Shown: positions 44,867 through 56,510 of the stretch, piece after piece | Numbering within the stretch: position 1 is the stretch's first letter | Layout of the letters: each line of letters opens with the position of its first letter | Origin: Balaenoptera acutorostrata | Taxonomy: Eukaryota > Chordata > Mammalia > Artiodactyla > Balaenopteridae | Direction of reading: 5' to 3' | DNA length: 64,000 nucleotides | Assembly (NCBI RefSeq): GCF_949987535.1 | Contig: NC_080080.1 | Span: 57,138,668 to 57,202,667 of the forward strand | The notes under the pieces: model-generated | Database searches by the model: none | Told to the model about the DNA's origin: nothing | The model's input: only the letters and a program-made list of their open reading frames with translations | Translations under genes and position numbers: made by a program

Positions 44867-47145
44867 AATGAAGTAGCTATTTCAAATATATTTTTTAATT
44901 ACCACTCCTCTGTACTCTGGCTCAAATACCTGGAACAAATAGAAGGGGGAAAGGAAAGCATTAAGAAAGGGTAAAGGTTAATATCAACACAGGCCCCAAA
45001 TTGCCAATCTTTTTAAATCTCTGCCTATTCTCAGGTTTATTTTTCTGATTCTTTCTTAGGATGAGTTTTTACTTAGAAGGTTCCTTATATGCCATACAAA
45101 TAGGATCCACAGGCCCTCTAATCATAACCACTATAAGTGACCTTATGTGACTATTATTTAGTTTCATATCTATATTCTACTATCACAAGTGGTGTTACTA
45201 AATAGTGTTTTTACCTTCACAATTAACAAAGTACTACCATTATAAAATTTACATTTATATTTCTCCTTTAGTGATTAAAGAATCTCTGAAAAATAGGTTA
45301 GAAAGATTTTAGCAATAGAGAATGTGATATTTGCAAAGCTTTAAATGGCATTCTTTTATCCATGCAATTATTCATTCAATAAATGAGTACTGACCATCAA
45401 TCCTTTACCCTACTAATTTTTTAGCAGAGACTCATACTTTGACCCATGAAGTGGCCTAGAACAGTGAAGCTATCTGTTCAATAGCAAATAGTGCACACTT
45501 GGGAATACCACACCTTATAGCAAAAGTTTGCTGATGTGTGAAGTAGTTTAAAGGTTCTCTGGCAAGAGTCCTCCTTGGTCTTATTAGTTAGTTCTTGGAA
45601 ATCAACAATTCTTTTGTGACTATGATCTCCAATTCAGTAGTATGTATATTTCCTCCCATCCATCCAGAAAAGGGCTGGGTTAAATCAAAGTTTTGTGATT
45701 CTCACAGTAAATTTGACTTCAATAAAAATTTTTGTGGTATATGGAAAGTGGTATACCTTCTTTCTGTGTCCAAAACAGGATGTAATTATAAGAAACATTT
45801 ACTATAAGAAAAGTTTTCCAACTAAGCACAAAATTCTTTCTCCAGATGAAAAATTATCCATGTAGCCCAGATTCCAGTTGGACACTCTAGATCTGTTGGT
45901 TCAACATTTCCAAGCCCTAAAATTCTACACACCATGGAAGTCAGACTCTCCTCTTGGATTTATACAAATGTCTGTGATAACATTTTTATGGAGTTCTCTA
46001 CCTCAGTGCCCCTTTCCAAGAGAACTGTCATTTAAGTACAGTGTCAAACATCTTTTCAGCCCTGTTAGTAATATAAATTATAAGGAAAATCCATCACTTA
46101 CTAAGTTCTACTCACTAAATGAGTAGAGCTAGATCTTTCTTTCGTCACAGAAACCCTATAATTTCCAATGGAAGAGTAGGTATCACCATTTGGTCCTTTC
46201 ACCACATGGAACCTTCAGTGACCCACCTTCACCCAATCTCAGCTTCTATTCTGCTTTTCTCTCTCTCCTTCCTTATCTTCTCACCCACCTTTTACAGGTT
46301 TCTCTACAGTACAAAAGTATTTTTTTTCTTTCTTACACAAAACAGTTAAGTATGCCCTTCTCTTACTACTGAATTGCCTAAGCAACCTGTTAAAATGATC
46401 CTATGAATATCTTCCCCACATCCTATTATGTAAGGAAGCTCAGTATGTAAAGAGATAAATAAAAGAACCATTCTAGTTAAACTGGGTATGAGACCTGAGA
46501 TATCTGCCTTCTCTCTCCAACACCTCCACACCCAGGTCAAAATGAATTTCACAGAACCTCTGGGAGCACCTACATAAAACTAACTTCCTAAGATGTTTTT
46601 CCACCAAGATATCACATTTGCAAATTTGAAAGCTGACATTACATGACAGTGATGTCATCTGGAGTAAAGAGTTTAAGCAGTAACATATTTGATTAAAAAT
46701 TGGTTAAAGCTCACAATCTTTGATTCATCTAATCATTCCAACATAGCCAAAACACACACAAACACAGACACACACACACAGAAAACAAACAAAAAAAAAC
46801 CCCGTATAACTCTTTACTGAAATATCAGTGTGAATTAGATCAAATCTCTTTTAAGACTTGGGAAACAAAAAGGAAAAATAAATAAGAATGTACCCAAGAA
46901 AATATGTCTTTTCCTATACATATATTGAATATTTATGAACTCTAATTAAGTATATTTTAGAGTTGAGTATATTATATTTTTTTATGATTTCTAAGAATCC
47001 ATTCTAAGTACCACAAGACATTTCTGGGTTTTGTTTGATTCTTTGCTTATTCACTCACTTTGACAGTTATTTTCTTGTTATAATGAACTTGGAAAGTTAA
47101 ACATTTTTTATGATACTCATCTCTAACACTACTAAATAGTAAAAA
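44867..47145. other. Unassigned stretch
   Basis: No gene or named repeat was recognised between L1 copy B and the MIR at 47150. A CA-rich tract lies at 46750-46785. Confidence 0.5.
46751..46785. repeat. CA-rich microsatellite
   Basis: ACACACACAAACACAGACACACACACACAG, an interrupted (CA)n tract followed by A-rich text. Confidence 0.8.
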
Positions 47146-47149
47146 GCGA

Positions 47150-47300
47150 ATACTTGTTGAATGTTTATAATGTGCTAGACATATTATCTCCATTTTATAA
47201 GGGAGGAAAATAAACAGGGTCAGAGAGATTAAGTAATTGGACATAAATCATACTCCTAGTAAGTTACAAAGCTGGAGTTTGAGATCCAGGCACCTAAACA
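47150..47300 (-). repeat. MIR remnant
   Basis: ATGTGCTAGACATATTATCTCCATTTTATAAGGGAGGAAAATAAACAGGGTCAGAGAGATTAAGTAATTGG has the order of MIR in reverse, followed by AGTAAGTTACAAAGCTGGAG. Confidence 0.65.
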
Positions 47301-47554
47301 TGATAATGGAAAGAGTAGTTCAGAGACTTGCACTGATGCTGGCTTTTACTCTGTTTTTCACTGAAGCAAAACTTTGTCTCCTCCATGGTTTAATAAAAGA
47401 AGAAATTTTCTATAAATAGCTACAAAACATTTGATTCAATCAATTTTTAAGCACCCAGAGATTGCAAAATATTATAATTACACTGTGATGAATAGTACAG
47501 CAAACTAAAGGTTGTTCCATTTTTTTAACATCACTTTTTAATTTCAGACTTTCA

Positions 47555-47640
47555 ATAGCCTTGTGAAATAGATATTATTACCTTCATTTTAGCAGTAAGT
47601 GAACTGACACTTATTCAAAATCACTGGGGCCTAAGATGTA
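47555..47640 (-). repeat. MIR remnant, short
   Basis: AATAGCCTTGTGAAATAGATATTATTACCTTCATTTTAGCAG and the following text fit the MIR core in reverse. It is close to the MIR at 47150-47300 but is a separate copy. Confidence 0.5.
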
Positions 47641-47649
47641 CGTATACTA

Positions 47650-49400
47650 AACTTTATAGCTACAACCAAACAATTTTCCAAAGTGGTTGTACTAATTTAT
47701 TTTCCCATTAACACTATAAGAGTTCTGGTTGCTTCACAATATTTTCAACACTTGGTATATCAGTCTTTTTCATTTTAACCATTATACTATGGATATAATG
47801 ATAACTCACTGCAGTTTTAATTTTGCATGAACTCATAATTAGTGAAGATAAACACTTTTCTTATCTTTTTTTGATCATTTGGTCTTTTTTGGAAGGGCTC
47901 TTTTGCCAATTTTTCTGTTAGCTTTTCTGTCTTTTTGTAACTGATTTATAGAAGTTATTTTTTTTTATTCTGAATGTGTCATTTTCCACATGTAGGTATT
48001 ACACATAACTTGCTCTACTGTGTAGCTTGTCTTTTTCTCTCTTAATGGTATCTTTTGTTGAACAAGAATTTTTAATTTTAATAGAATCTAGTTTATCACT
48101 TATTTCTTTATGTTCTGTTTAATAAGACTTTGCCAACTCCAAGGTCATGGAGATATTCTGCTACATTTTCTTTCAGAAACTTTATTATTTTACTTTTTAC
48201 ATGTTCAATTAATCTGATATTAAATTTTGTGTATGGAGTGAGGTAGATGTCGAGATATAAATTTTCCATATGGATATCCAACTGACTCATCACCTTCTCT
48301 ATTGTTCTGCAATGTCACCTTTTTCATAAAACATTAGACTATATAAGTGCAGTCTCTTTTTTTATTAAAGTATAGTTGAGTTACAATGTTGTGTAGCAGT
48401 CTGTTTCTTGATTCTCTATTTTATTGGCTTCATTGATGTATTTTACGACAACACAACCATTTCATCTTCCATCTCACATCTTACTTCTGAGTTCATTTTT
48501 ACTTCTTGAAGAATATCCTTTTGAAAATTTCTTTCAGCAAGGTTTTGCTGGCGGAAAACTCTTTGTTTTTGTCTAGAATTTTTTTTTTTTATTTATCCTA
48601 AAAGATAGCTTAGCTGCCTATATTTAAAATGCTATTCTCCCAGCATTTTGAACATACTGTCATATTCTGGTTTCTTTTAATGCTGCCAATCTAGTTGCTG
48701 TCCTTTTGTAAACAGTGTATTTTTCTTCTGACCACTTTTCAGATCTTCTTTCTTTATTTTATATTCTGCTGTTTAACTTCTACTTGAATTCATATTTGTA
48801 ATTTTCTTTTTACTTACCCTCTTTCCAATGTTTCATAAATCAGAAGATTCATGTCTTTCATCTACTCTGTAAAATTCTCAGACATTATATTTCGAACAGC
48901 CACTTTTACTTTCTGTCTTCAGCGATGGAATTTCCATGAAATGAATTTTTAATTTCCCAGTTTATCTGACTGATGTCTTAGATTTTCAATATATTTATCT
49001 CTGAATTTCTCTTTCTGAATAATATCTTCAATATATAATACCTGTTAAATAATCATCTTACCAGCATGTGTAATTTTAAGGAAAATATTTTTTAAATTTC
49101 TCAATGTTCGATTTTTTTTTCAAGATGATCTGTCTGTTGGTCATAGTGTCTTGCTCACTTCCTATTTTTTGTAAATTATTTTCTTATGATTTTTTTCATG
49201 TGAAAAATATTTATTTAATAGCTTCTCTCCAATATTTTTATTATGCAACAAGATCAGGACACTTTATCTACTGAATCTTGCTCATATTGAATTGTTTCTT
49301 TGTGTTGTTTCTTGTACTTTTGGACTGAACAAGTATCGTCAGTGGGGCTTTATCTTTTAAACTTATCAATAGCTTGGGTTGAAAACAGATCTTTAGTAAA
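47650..49400 (-). mobile_element. Ancient L1/HAL1 remnant
   Basis: 47650-48430 corresponds, on the minus strand, to the end of an old L1 ORF2 (for example CCAAAGTGGTTGTACTAATTT and GACTTTGCCAACTCCAAGGTC). From about 48480 the text (GTCTTTCATCTACTCTGTAAAATTCTCAGACATTATATTTC) resembles the ORF1 region of L1M or HAL1. The join without the bulk of ORF2 suggests either a HAL1-type element or a large deletion. It carries a tiny young L1 tail insertion at 48356-48395. Confidence 0.55.
48356..48395 (-). mobile_element. 40-bp L1 3' tail insertion
   Basis: Only TTATTAAAGTATAGTTGAGTTACAATGTTGTGTA plus a short T run is present, which is the very end of a cetartiodactyl L1 on the minus strand. GCAGTCT lies on both sides (48349-48355 and 48396-48402), and removal rejoins the ancient L1. 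This is an extreme case of 5' truncation. Confidence 0.75.
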
Positions 49401-49895
49401 GTTTTTGTTTGTTTTAAAAGTCTCCCCAGGGATGTTATGGGACTTGGAACACTTTTAAGTTAATTTGTCATATATGAATATTCCCAGATTAGATAAGTAG
49501 TATAAATTTAAATCTCAACCCTATATTTATAAATTATCACATGAAAAAAAAAGTCCCACCTATAGAGCAGGTCAAAAAAAAAATCAGTCTTTCAAGTCAT
49601 CTCTCTTTCCAGAGGATGGATTTTTTTCTAGTCTACCACTTCACTATAGGTAGCTATTTTAGAGTTCTGGCATTACTAGGTAAACTAAATTGGGTCTCAA
49701 TTACAACTCTCTTTTTTGTTCCTTTATGGGCTTTAAAACTCAATCCTTTCATTACCCAGACTAGCAAGCACTTTCAGAATTGCAAGCACTGGCAAGTCCT
49801 AGCACCATCTCACATATTTTCTTGTCAAGTTGTTTTATTTTTCTTTTTGATTCTTAGGGCCATCCTTTCGGTCCTAGTAAATTCAGCTCAGCTCA
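49401..49895. other. Unassigned stretch
   Basis: No repeat was recognised. The open frame that starts at 49541 (153 codons) extends into the L1 tail to its right and resembles no protein. Confidence 0.45.
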
Positions 49896-49907
49896 GGGTT
49901 TTATTTA
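49896..49907 (-). repeat. Probable target-site duplication of L1 copy C, tail side
   Basis: GGGTTTTATTTA is repeated at 56499-56510. The repeat is 12 bp long but of low complexity on one side (ATTTA units), so the border is not certain. Confidence 0.65.
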
Positions 49908-50269
49908 TTTATTTATTTATTGAACCAAAATACTTTTTTTTTTTTTATTGGAGTATAGTTTCTTTACAATGTTGTGTTAACTTCTACTGCACAATGAAAT
50001 GAATCAGCCATACATATACATATATTCCCTCCCTTTTGGATTACCCTTCCAGTTAGGACACCACACTGCATTAAGTAGAGTTCCCTGTGCTATACAGTAT
50101 GTTCCCATCAGTTGTCTATTTTATACATAGTATTAATAGTCTATATGTGTCAATTCCAATCTCCCAATTCCTCCCACTCCATCCCTTTCCCCCTTGTTAT
50201 CCATACATTTGTTCTCTATGTGTGTGTCTCTATGTCTGCTTGACAAATAAGGTCATCTATACCATTTTT

Positions 50270-53200
50270 CTAGGTTTCACATAAATACAATAATAAACAA
50301 TATTTGTTTTTCTCTTTCTGATTTACTTCACTCTGTATGACACTCTCTTTGTCCATCCACATCTCTACAAATGACCCAATTTCATTCCTTTTTATGGCTG
50401 AGTAATAGTCCATTGTATATATGTGCCACATCTTCTTTATCCATTCCTCTGTTGATGGACATTTAGCTTGCTTCCATGTCCTGGCTATTGTAAATGTTGT
50501 TGCAATGAACGTTGGGTTGCATGTATCTTTTGGACTTATGGTTTTCTCAGGATATATGCCCAGTAGTGGGATTGCCAGATCATATGGTAGTTCTATTTTT
50601 AGTTTTTTAAGAAACCTCCATACTGCTCTCCATAGTGGCTGTGTCAATTTACATTCCCACCAACAGTACAATAGGGTTCCCTTTTCTCCACACCTTCTCC
50701 AGCATTTACTGTTTGTAGATTTTTTGATGATGGCCATTCTGACCGGTGTGAGGTGATACCTCGTAGTTTTGATTTGTATTTGTCTAATATCTAGTGATGT
50801 TGAGCATCTTTTCATGTGTTTGCTGGTCATCTGTATGTCTTCTTTGGAGAAATGTCTATTTAGGTCTTCTGCCCATTTTTGGATTGGATTGTTTGGTTTT
50901 TTGATATTGAGCTGCGTAAGCTGTTTGTATATTTTGGAGATTAATCCTTTGTCAGTTGTTTTATTTGCAAATATTTTCTCCCATTCTGAGGGTTGTGTTT
51001 TCATCTTGTTTATGGTTTGCTTTGCTATGCAAAAGCTTTTAAGTTTCATTAGGTCCCATTTGATTATTTTTGTTCTTATTTTCATTACTCTAGGAGGTGG
51101 GTCAGAAAAGAGCTTGCTGTGAGCACTCTTGTCAGAGTGTTCTACCTATGTTTTCTTCTAAGATTTTTAAAGTGGGTAGGCTTACTTTCAAGTCTTTAAT
51201 CCATTTTGAATTATTTTTGTGTATGGCACTAGGGAATATTGTAATTTCAATCTTTTACATATAGCTATCCAGCTATCCCAGCACCACTTATTGTAGAGAG
51301 TGTCTTTTCTCCATTGTATATTCTTGCCTCCTTTGTCATAGATTAGGTGACCATAGGTGTGTGGGTTTATCTCTGGGCTTTCTATCCTGTTCCATTGGTC
51401 TATATTTCTGTTGTTGTGTGGTACCACACTGTCTTGATTTCTCGTTTTTGTTCCAGTACCATATTCTGAAATCATGGAGCCTGATTCCTCCAGTTGGTTT
51501 TTCTTTCTCAAGATCGCTTTGGCTATTTGGAGTCTTTTGTGTTTCCATACATATTGTAAAATTTTCTGTTCTAGTTCTGTAAAGAACGTCATTGATAATT
51601 TGATAGGGATTGCATTGAATCTGTAGATTGCTTTGGGTAGTATAGACATTTTCACGGTATTAATTCTTCCAATCCAAGAACATGGTATATCTCTCCATCT
51701 ATTTGTGTAGTCTTTGATTTCTTTCATCAGTATCTTATACTTTTCTGTGTACAGGTCTTTGCCTCCTTAGCTAGGTTTATTCATAGGTATTTTAATCTTT
51801 TTGTTGCAGTGGTAAATGGAATTGTTTACTTAATTTCTCTTTCTGATCTTTCATTGTTAGTGTATAGGAATGCAAAAGATTTCTGTGTATTAGTTTTGTA
51901 TCCTGCAACTTTACTAAATTCACTGATTAGCTCTAGTAGTTTTCTGGTGGCATCTTTAAGGTTTTCTGTGTATAGTATCATGTCATCTGCAAACAGTGAC
52001 CGTTTTACTTCCTCTTTTCCAATTTGAATTCCTTTTATTTCATTTTCTTCTCAGATTGCTGTGGATAGGACTTCTAAGACTATGTTGAATAATAGTTGTG
52101 AGAGTGCACACCCTTGTCTTTTTCCTGATCTTAGAGGAAATGCTTTCAGTTTTTCACCATTGATGTTTCCTGTGGCTTTGTCATATATGGTCTTTATTAT
52201 GTTGAGGTAGGTTCCTGTGCTGAATTTTTTTGAAAGCTTTTTCTGCATCTATTGAGACGATCATGTGCTTTTATTCTTTGATTTGTTAATATAGTGTATC
52301 ACATTGATCGATTTGCATGTATTGAAGAATCCTTCCATCCCTGGGATAAACCCCAGTTGATCATAGTGTATGATCCTTTTAATGTGCTGTTGGATTCTGC
52401 TTGCTAGTATTTTGTTGGGGATCTTTGCATCTATGTTCATCAGTGATATTGGCCTGTAGTTTTCTTTTTTTATGACATCTTTGTCTGGTTTTGGTGTCAG
52501 GGTAATTGTGGCCTCATAGAATGAGTGTAGGAGTTTTCTTCCCTCTGCAATTTCTGGAAGAGTTTGAGAAGGATAGGTGTTAGCTCTTCCCTACTTATTT
52601 GATAGAATTCACCTGTGAGGCCAACTGGTCCTGGACTTTTGTATGTTGGAAGATTTTTAATCACAGTTTCAATTTCATTACTTGTGATTGGTCTGTTCAT
52701 ATTTTCTATTTCATCCTGGCTCAGTCTTGGAAGGTTGTACTTTACTCAGAATTTGTCCATTTCTTCCAGGTTGTCTATTTTATTGGCATATATTTGCTTG
52801 TAATGCTCTCCTATGATCCTTTGTATTTCTCTGGTGTAGTTGTAACTTCTTCTTTTTCCTTTCTAATTATGTTGATTTGAGTCCTCTCCCTTTTTTCTTG
52901 ATGAGTCTGGCTAAAGGTTTATTCATTTTGTTTATTTTCTCAAAGAACCAGCTTATAGTTTTATTGATCTTTGTTATTGTTTTCTCCATTTCTATTTCAT
53001 TTATTTCTGCTCCAATATTTATGATTTCTTTCCTTCTACTAACTTTGGGTTTTGTTTGTTCTTCTTTCTCTAGTTGCTTTAGGTGGAAGGTTAGGCTTTT
53101 TATTTGAGATTTTTCTTGTTTCTTGAGGTAGGATTGTATTGCTATGAACTTCCCTCTTAGAACTGCTTTTGTTACATCCCATTGGTTTTGGGTCATCGTG

Positions 53201-54037
53201 TTTTCATTGTCATTTGTTTCTAGGTATTTTTTGATTTCCTCTTTTGTTTCTTCAGTGATCTATTGGTTCTTTAGTAGTGTGTTTTTTAGCCTCCACGTGT
53301 TTGTACTTTTTATGGTTTTTTTCCTGTAATTGATTTATAATCTCATAGCATTCTGGTCAGAAAGATGCTTGATATGATTTCAGTTTTCTTAAATTTACCA
53401 AGGCTTGATTTGTGACCCAAGATGTGATCTATCCTGGAGAATGTTCTGTGAGCATGTGAGAAGAAAGTGTATTCTGCCACTTTTGGGTGGAACATCCTAT
53501 AAATAGCAGTTAAGTCTATTTGGTCTATTGTGTCATTTAAAACTTCTGTTTCCTTATTTATTTTCTGTCTGGATGGTCGGTCCACTGGTGTAAATGAGGT
53601 GTTAAAATCCCCCACTATTATTGTGTTATGGTCGATTTCCCCTTTTATAGCTGTTAGTATTTGCCTTATGTATTGAGGTGCTCCTATGTTGTGTGCATAG
53701 ATATTTATGGTTGTTACATATTCTTCTTGGATTGATCCCTTGATCATTATGTAGTGACCTTCTTTGTCTCTTGTAATAGTCTTTATTTTAAAAGTCTATT
53801 TTATCTGATATGAGTACTGCTACTCCGGCTTTCTTTTGATTCTCATTTACGTAGAATATCTTTTTCCATCCCCTCACTTTCAGTCTGTATGTGTCCCTTG
53901 GTCTGAAGTGGGTCTCTTGTAGACAGTATATATACAGACTTTTTTTTTTTTTTTATCCATTATGCTAGTCTTTTGGTTGGAGCATTTAATCCATTTACAA
54001 TTAAGGTAATTATAGATATGCATGTTCCTATTACTAT
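50270..54037 (-). pseudogene. L1 copy C ORF2, start lost, several breaks
   Basis: The usual ATG of ORF2 is ATA at 54035-54037. The endonuclease is open only in part (53343-53747). The reverse transcriptase FADD motif is intact at 51982-51993, but frames change repeatedly between 51700 and 52700, and a deletion at about 52170 shortens the NIVLNGEKL region. The C-terminal 271 codons (51085-50270), with the Cys-rich [21 protein letters not shown] part and EYYSAI-like [11 protein letters not shown], are open without a break, the longest intact L1 piece in the window. Confidence 0.92.
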
Positions 54038-54099
54038 TTTCTTATTTGTTTTGGGTTTATTCTTGTAGGTCTTTTTTCATTTCTTGTATTTCCCACTAG

Positions 54100-54986
54100 A
54101 GAAGATCCTTTAGCATTTGTTGTAAAGCTGGTTTGGTGGTGCTGAATTCTCTTAGTTTTTGCTTGTCTGTAAAGCTTTTGATTTCTCCGTTGAAGCTGAA
54201 TGAGATCCTCACTGGGTAGAGTAGTCTTGGTTGTAGGTTTTTCTCTTTCATCACTTTTAGTATGTCCTGCCACTCCCTTCTGGCCTGCAGAGTTTCTGCT
54301 GAAAAATCAGCTGATAACCTAATGGAGATTCTCTCCTAGGTTATTTTTTTCATTTCCCTTGCTGCTTTTAATATTTTTTCTTTGTATTTATTTTTTGTTA
54401 GTTTGATTAATATGTGTCTCAGTGTGTTTCTCCTTGGGTTTATTCTGTATGAAACTCTCTGTGCTTCCTGGACTTGATTGACTATTTCCTTTCCCTTGTT
54501 AGAGAATTTTTCAACTCTAATGTCTTCAAATATTTTTTCAGGCCCTTTCCCTTTCTCTTCTTCTTCTGGGATGCCTATAATTTGAATATTGGTGTGTTTA
54601 CTGTTGTCCCAGAGGTCTCTGAGACTGTCCTCAATTCTTTTCATTATTTTTTCTTTATTCTGCTCTTCAGCAGTTATTTCCACCATTCTATCTTCCAGTT
54701 CACTTATTCATTCTTCTGCCTTAGTTATTCTACTGTTGATTCCTTCTAGTGTATTTTTCATTTCAGTTATTATGTTGTTCATCACTGATTGTTTGTTCTT
54801 TAGTTCTTCTAGGTCCTTGTTAATCTTCTCGGTCTGTACCTCCATTCTATTTCCAAGCTCTTGTATCATCTTTATCATCATTACTCTGAATTTGTTTTCA
54901 TGTAGATTGCCTATTTCCTCATTTATTTGGTCTTGTGGGATTTTACCTTGTTTCTTCATCTGCAGTGCATTTCTCTGTCATCTCAT
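54100..54986 (-). pseudogene. L1 copy C ORF1, broken
   Basis: The ATG is at 54984-54986, but the third codon is TGA. The following frame from 54959 (MKKQGKIPQDQINEE) is open through the coiled coil to a stop at 54708. It resumes at 54686 (MVEITAEEQNKEKIMKRIEDSL, then NIQIIGIPEE, then NKYKEKILKAAREM) to 54336. The C-terminal part lies in a third frame (54273-54034). Confidence 0.9.
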
Positions 54987-56498
54987 TTTATCTAAACCTA
55001 CTATGTTTTTGGTCTTCTTTCCACAGCCTGCTGGGTTGTAGTTCCTCTTACTTCTGTTGTCTGCCTCCTGGTGAGTGAGGTTGGTCCAGGGGCTTGTGTA
55101 GGCTTTCTGGTGGGAGGTCCTGGTTCCTGCACTCTGGTGGGTGGAGTTAAGTATTTTCCCTCTGAAGGGCAGGCCCTTGTCGGGTGATGTGTTTTGGGGT
55201 GTCTGTGAGCTTAGTATGGCTTTAGGCAGCCTGTCTACTGATGGGTGGGGCTGTATTCCTTTCTTGCTGGTTGTTTGGCATGAGGTATCTAGCACTGGAG
55301 CCTGCAGGAAGTTGTGTGGGGCTTGGTCTTGGTGTTGATATGGATACCTCTGGGAGCATGCATGCCTATTAATATTCCCTGGACCTGGGAATTCTCTGGT
55401 GGTCCAGGATCCTGGACTCTACTCTCCCACCCCTGAGATCCAGGCTCAACCCCTGACCAGGGAACCAAGAGCTCACAAGGTGCACATTGCAGCCCAAGAG
55501 AAAAGAGAGAAGGAAAGAAAAAATGGAAAGAAAATAAAACAGACTATCAAAACCCAAGACAAATAGCAAAAACAACAGCAAACAAACAGCAGCAACAACA
55601 GCACAACACACACACACTCAGAAAAAAGAGAGAGAAAAAAAAGGGAACAGACCAACAAAGAAAAGAATTCTAATATGAGAACAGTCAATAAGGACTAAAC
55701 TAACAAAAATAATAAAGAATGAAAAATAAAACAAAAACAGAAAGCAAACAGACAACAAAAAAAGCAAAGAGAACATAAAATATATATATAAAAACAATGA
55801 AAAAAAGAAAAAGAGAATAAAAAACAGATAACAAAGAACAAAAATAAGGAGAAAACCACAAAGCAGCAAAAAAATAAAAATAGAAAAATAAAAAAATTTA
55901 CATATTAAAAAATATTTTTAAAATATAAGATAAAAAATAATAAAAGCAACAACATCAACAACTGAGCAAAACAAAACAAAGAAGAAACTAATATTAGTAC
56001 TAAGAATATTTTCCTCAGGCCTCCTCTCTCAGTGTCCTTGCTCCCACTGTGAGCCAGAGTCAATCCCCACCTCCCTAGGAGGCCTTTCAATACCTCTAGG
56101 TAGGTCTCTGGACCTGCTGTGAGCACAGTTGAGCCAGCTCAGATTCTGACCAGGCCCAATTCCCTAGTGTACTTGTCCCCAGAGTCCAGTGCCATGAAGG
56201 TTAGAACAGTCTTAAATGTTGAAACACTAGCTGTCTCTTCAGGTATTCCACAGACACAGGATTTACCCAGCTGATCTCAGGGATTTAACCCGCAGCTTGT
56301 GCAGCTGCATGGGAAGATTTCCATTCTTCTTCCTTAGTCACACCATCCCTGAGGCTCAGCTTTGGTTTTGACCCCCCCTCTGTGAGTGTGCCACCCTCTG
56401 GTGTCTGTTCCTTGCCCAGGTGGGAGGGAGCAAAAGCAGCAGCTGCTTGGGGCACACTTACTCATGCTGGGGCCAGTTGAAGTGTCTGCAAGTTCTCT
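54987..56498 (-). promoter_or_regulatory. L1 copy C 5' untranslated region, partial
   Basis: The part next to ORF1 aligns with copy B by eye (for example GGTATTCCACAGA and GGGATTTAACCC). At about 55480-55990 it is a long, A-rich simple stretch on the plus strand. It ends near 56498 without the outer GC-rich promoter part of A and B, so the promoter is probably truncated. Confidence 0.8.
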
Positions 56499-56510
56499 GG
56501 GTTTTATTTA
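56499..56510 (-). repeat. Probable target-site duplication of L1 copy C, 5' side
   Basis: GGGTTTTATTTA followed by AATG, so the original site would be TTTA/AA. Confidence 0.65.

Larger units (their letters stand above)
49908..56498 (-). mobile_element. Long L1 retrotransposon, copy C
   Basis: On the minus strand the element runs from about 56498 through a partial 5' untranslated region (to 54987), ORF1 (54986 to about 54100), ORF2 (54037-50270), and a 3' region that differs from copies A and B (CTATTTTATACATAGTATTA). It lacks roughly the first several hundred bases of 5' sequence present in copy B. Its tail is double: A run at 49937-49948, then unique text (GTATTTTGGTTCAAT on the element strand), then an AATAAATAAATAAA tract. 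All is inside the proposed 12-bp target duplication. Confidence 0.9.

Noticed and set aside
50270..51085. 271-codon open frame, the longest in the window, as a possible gene
   Set aside because: It is the C-terminal part of L1 copy C ORF2, not an independent gene.
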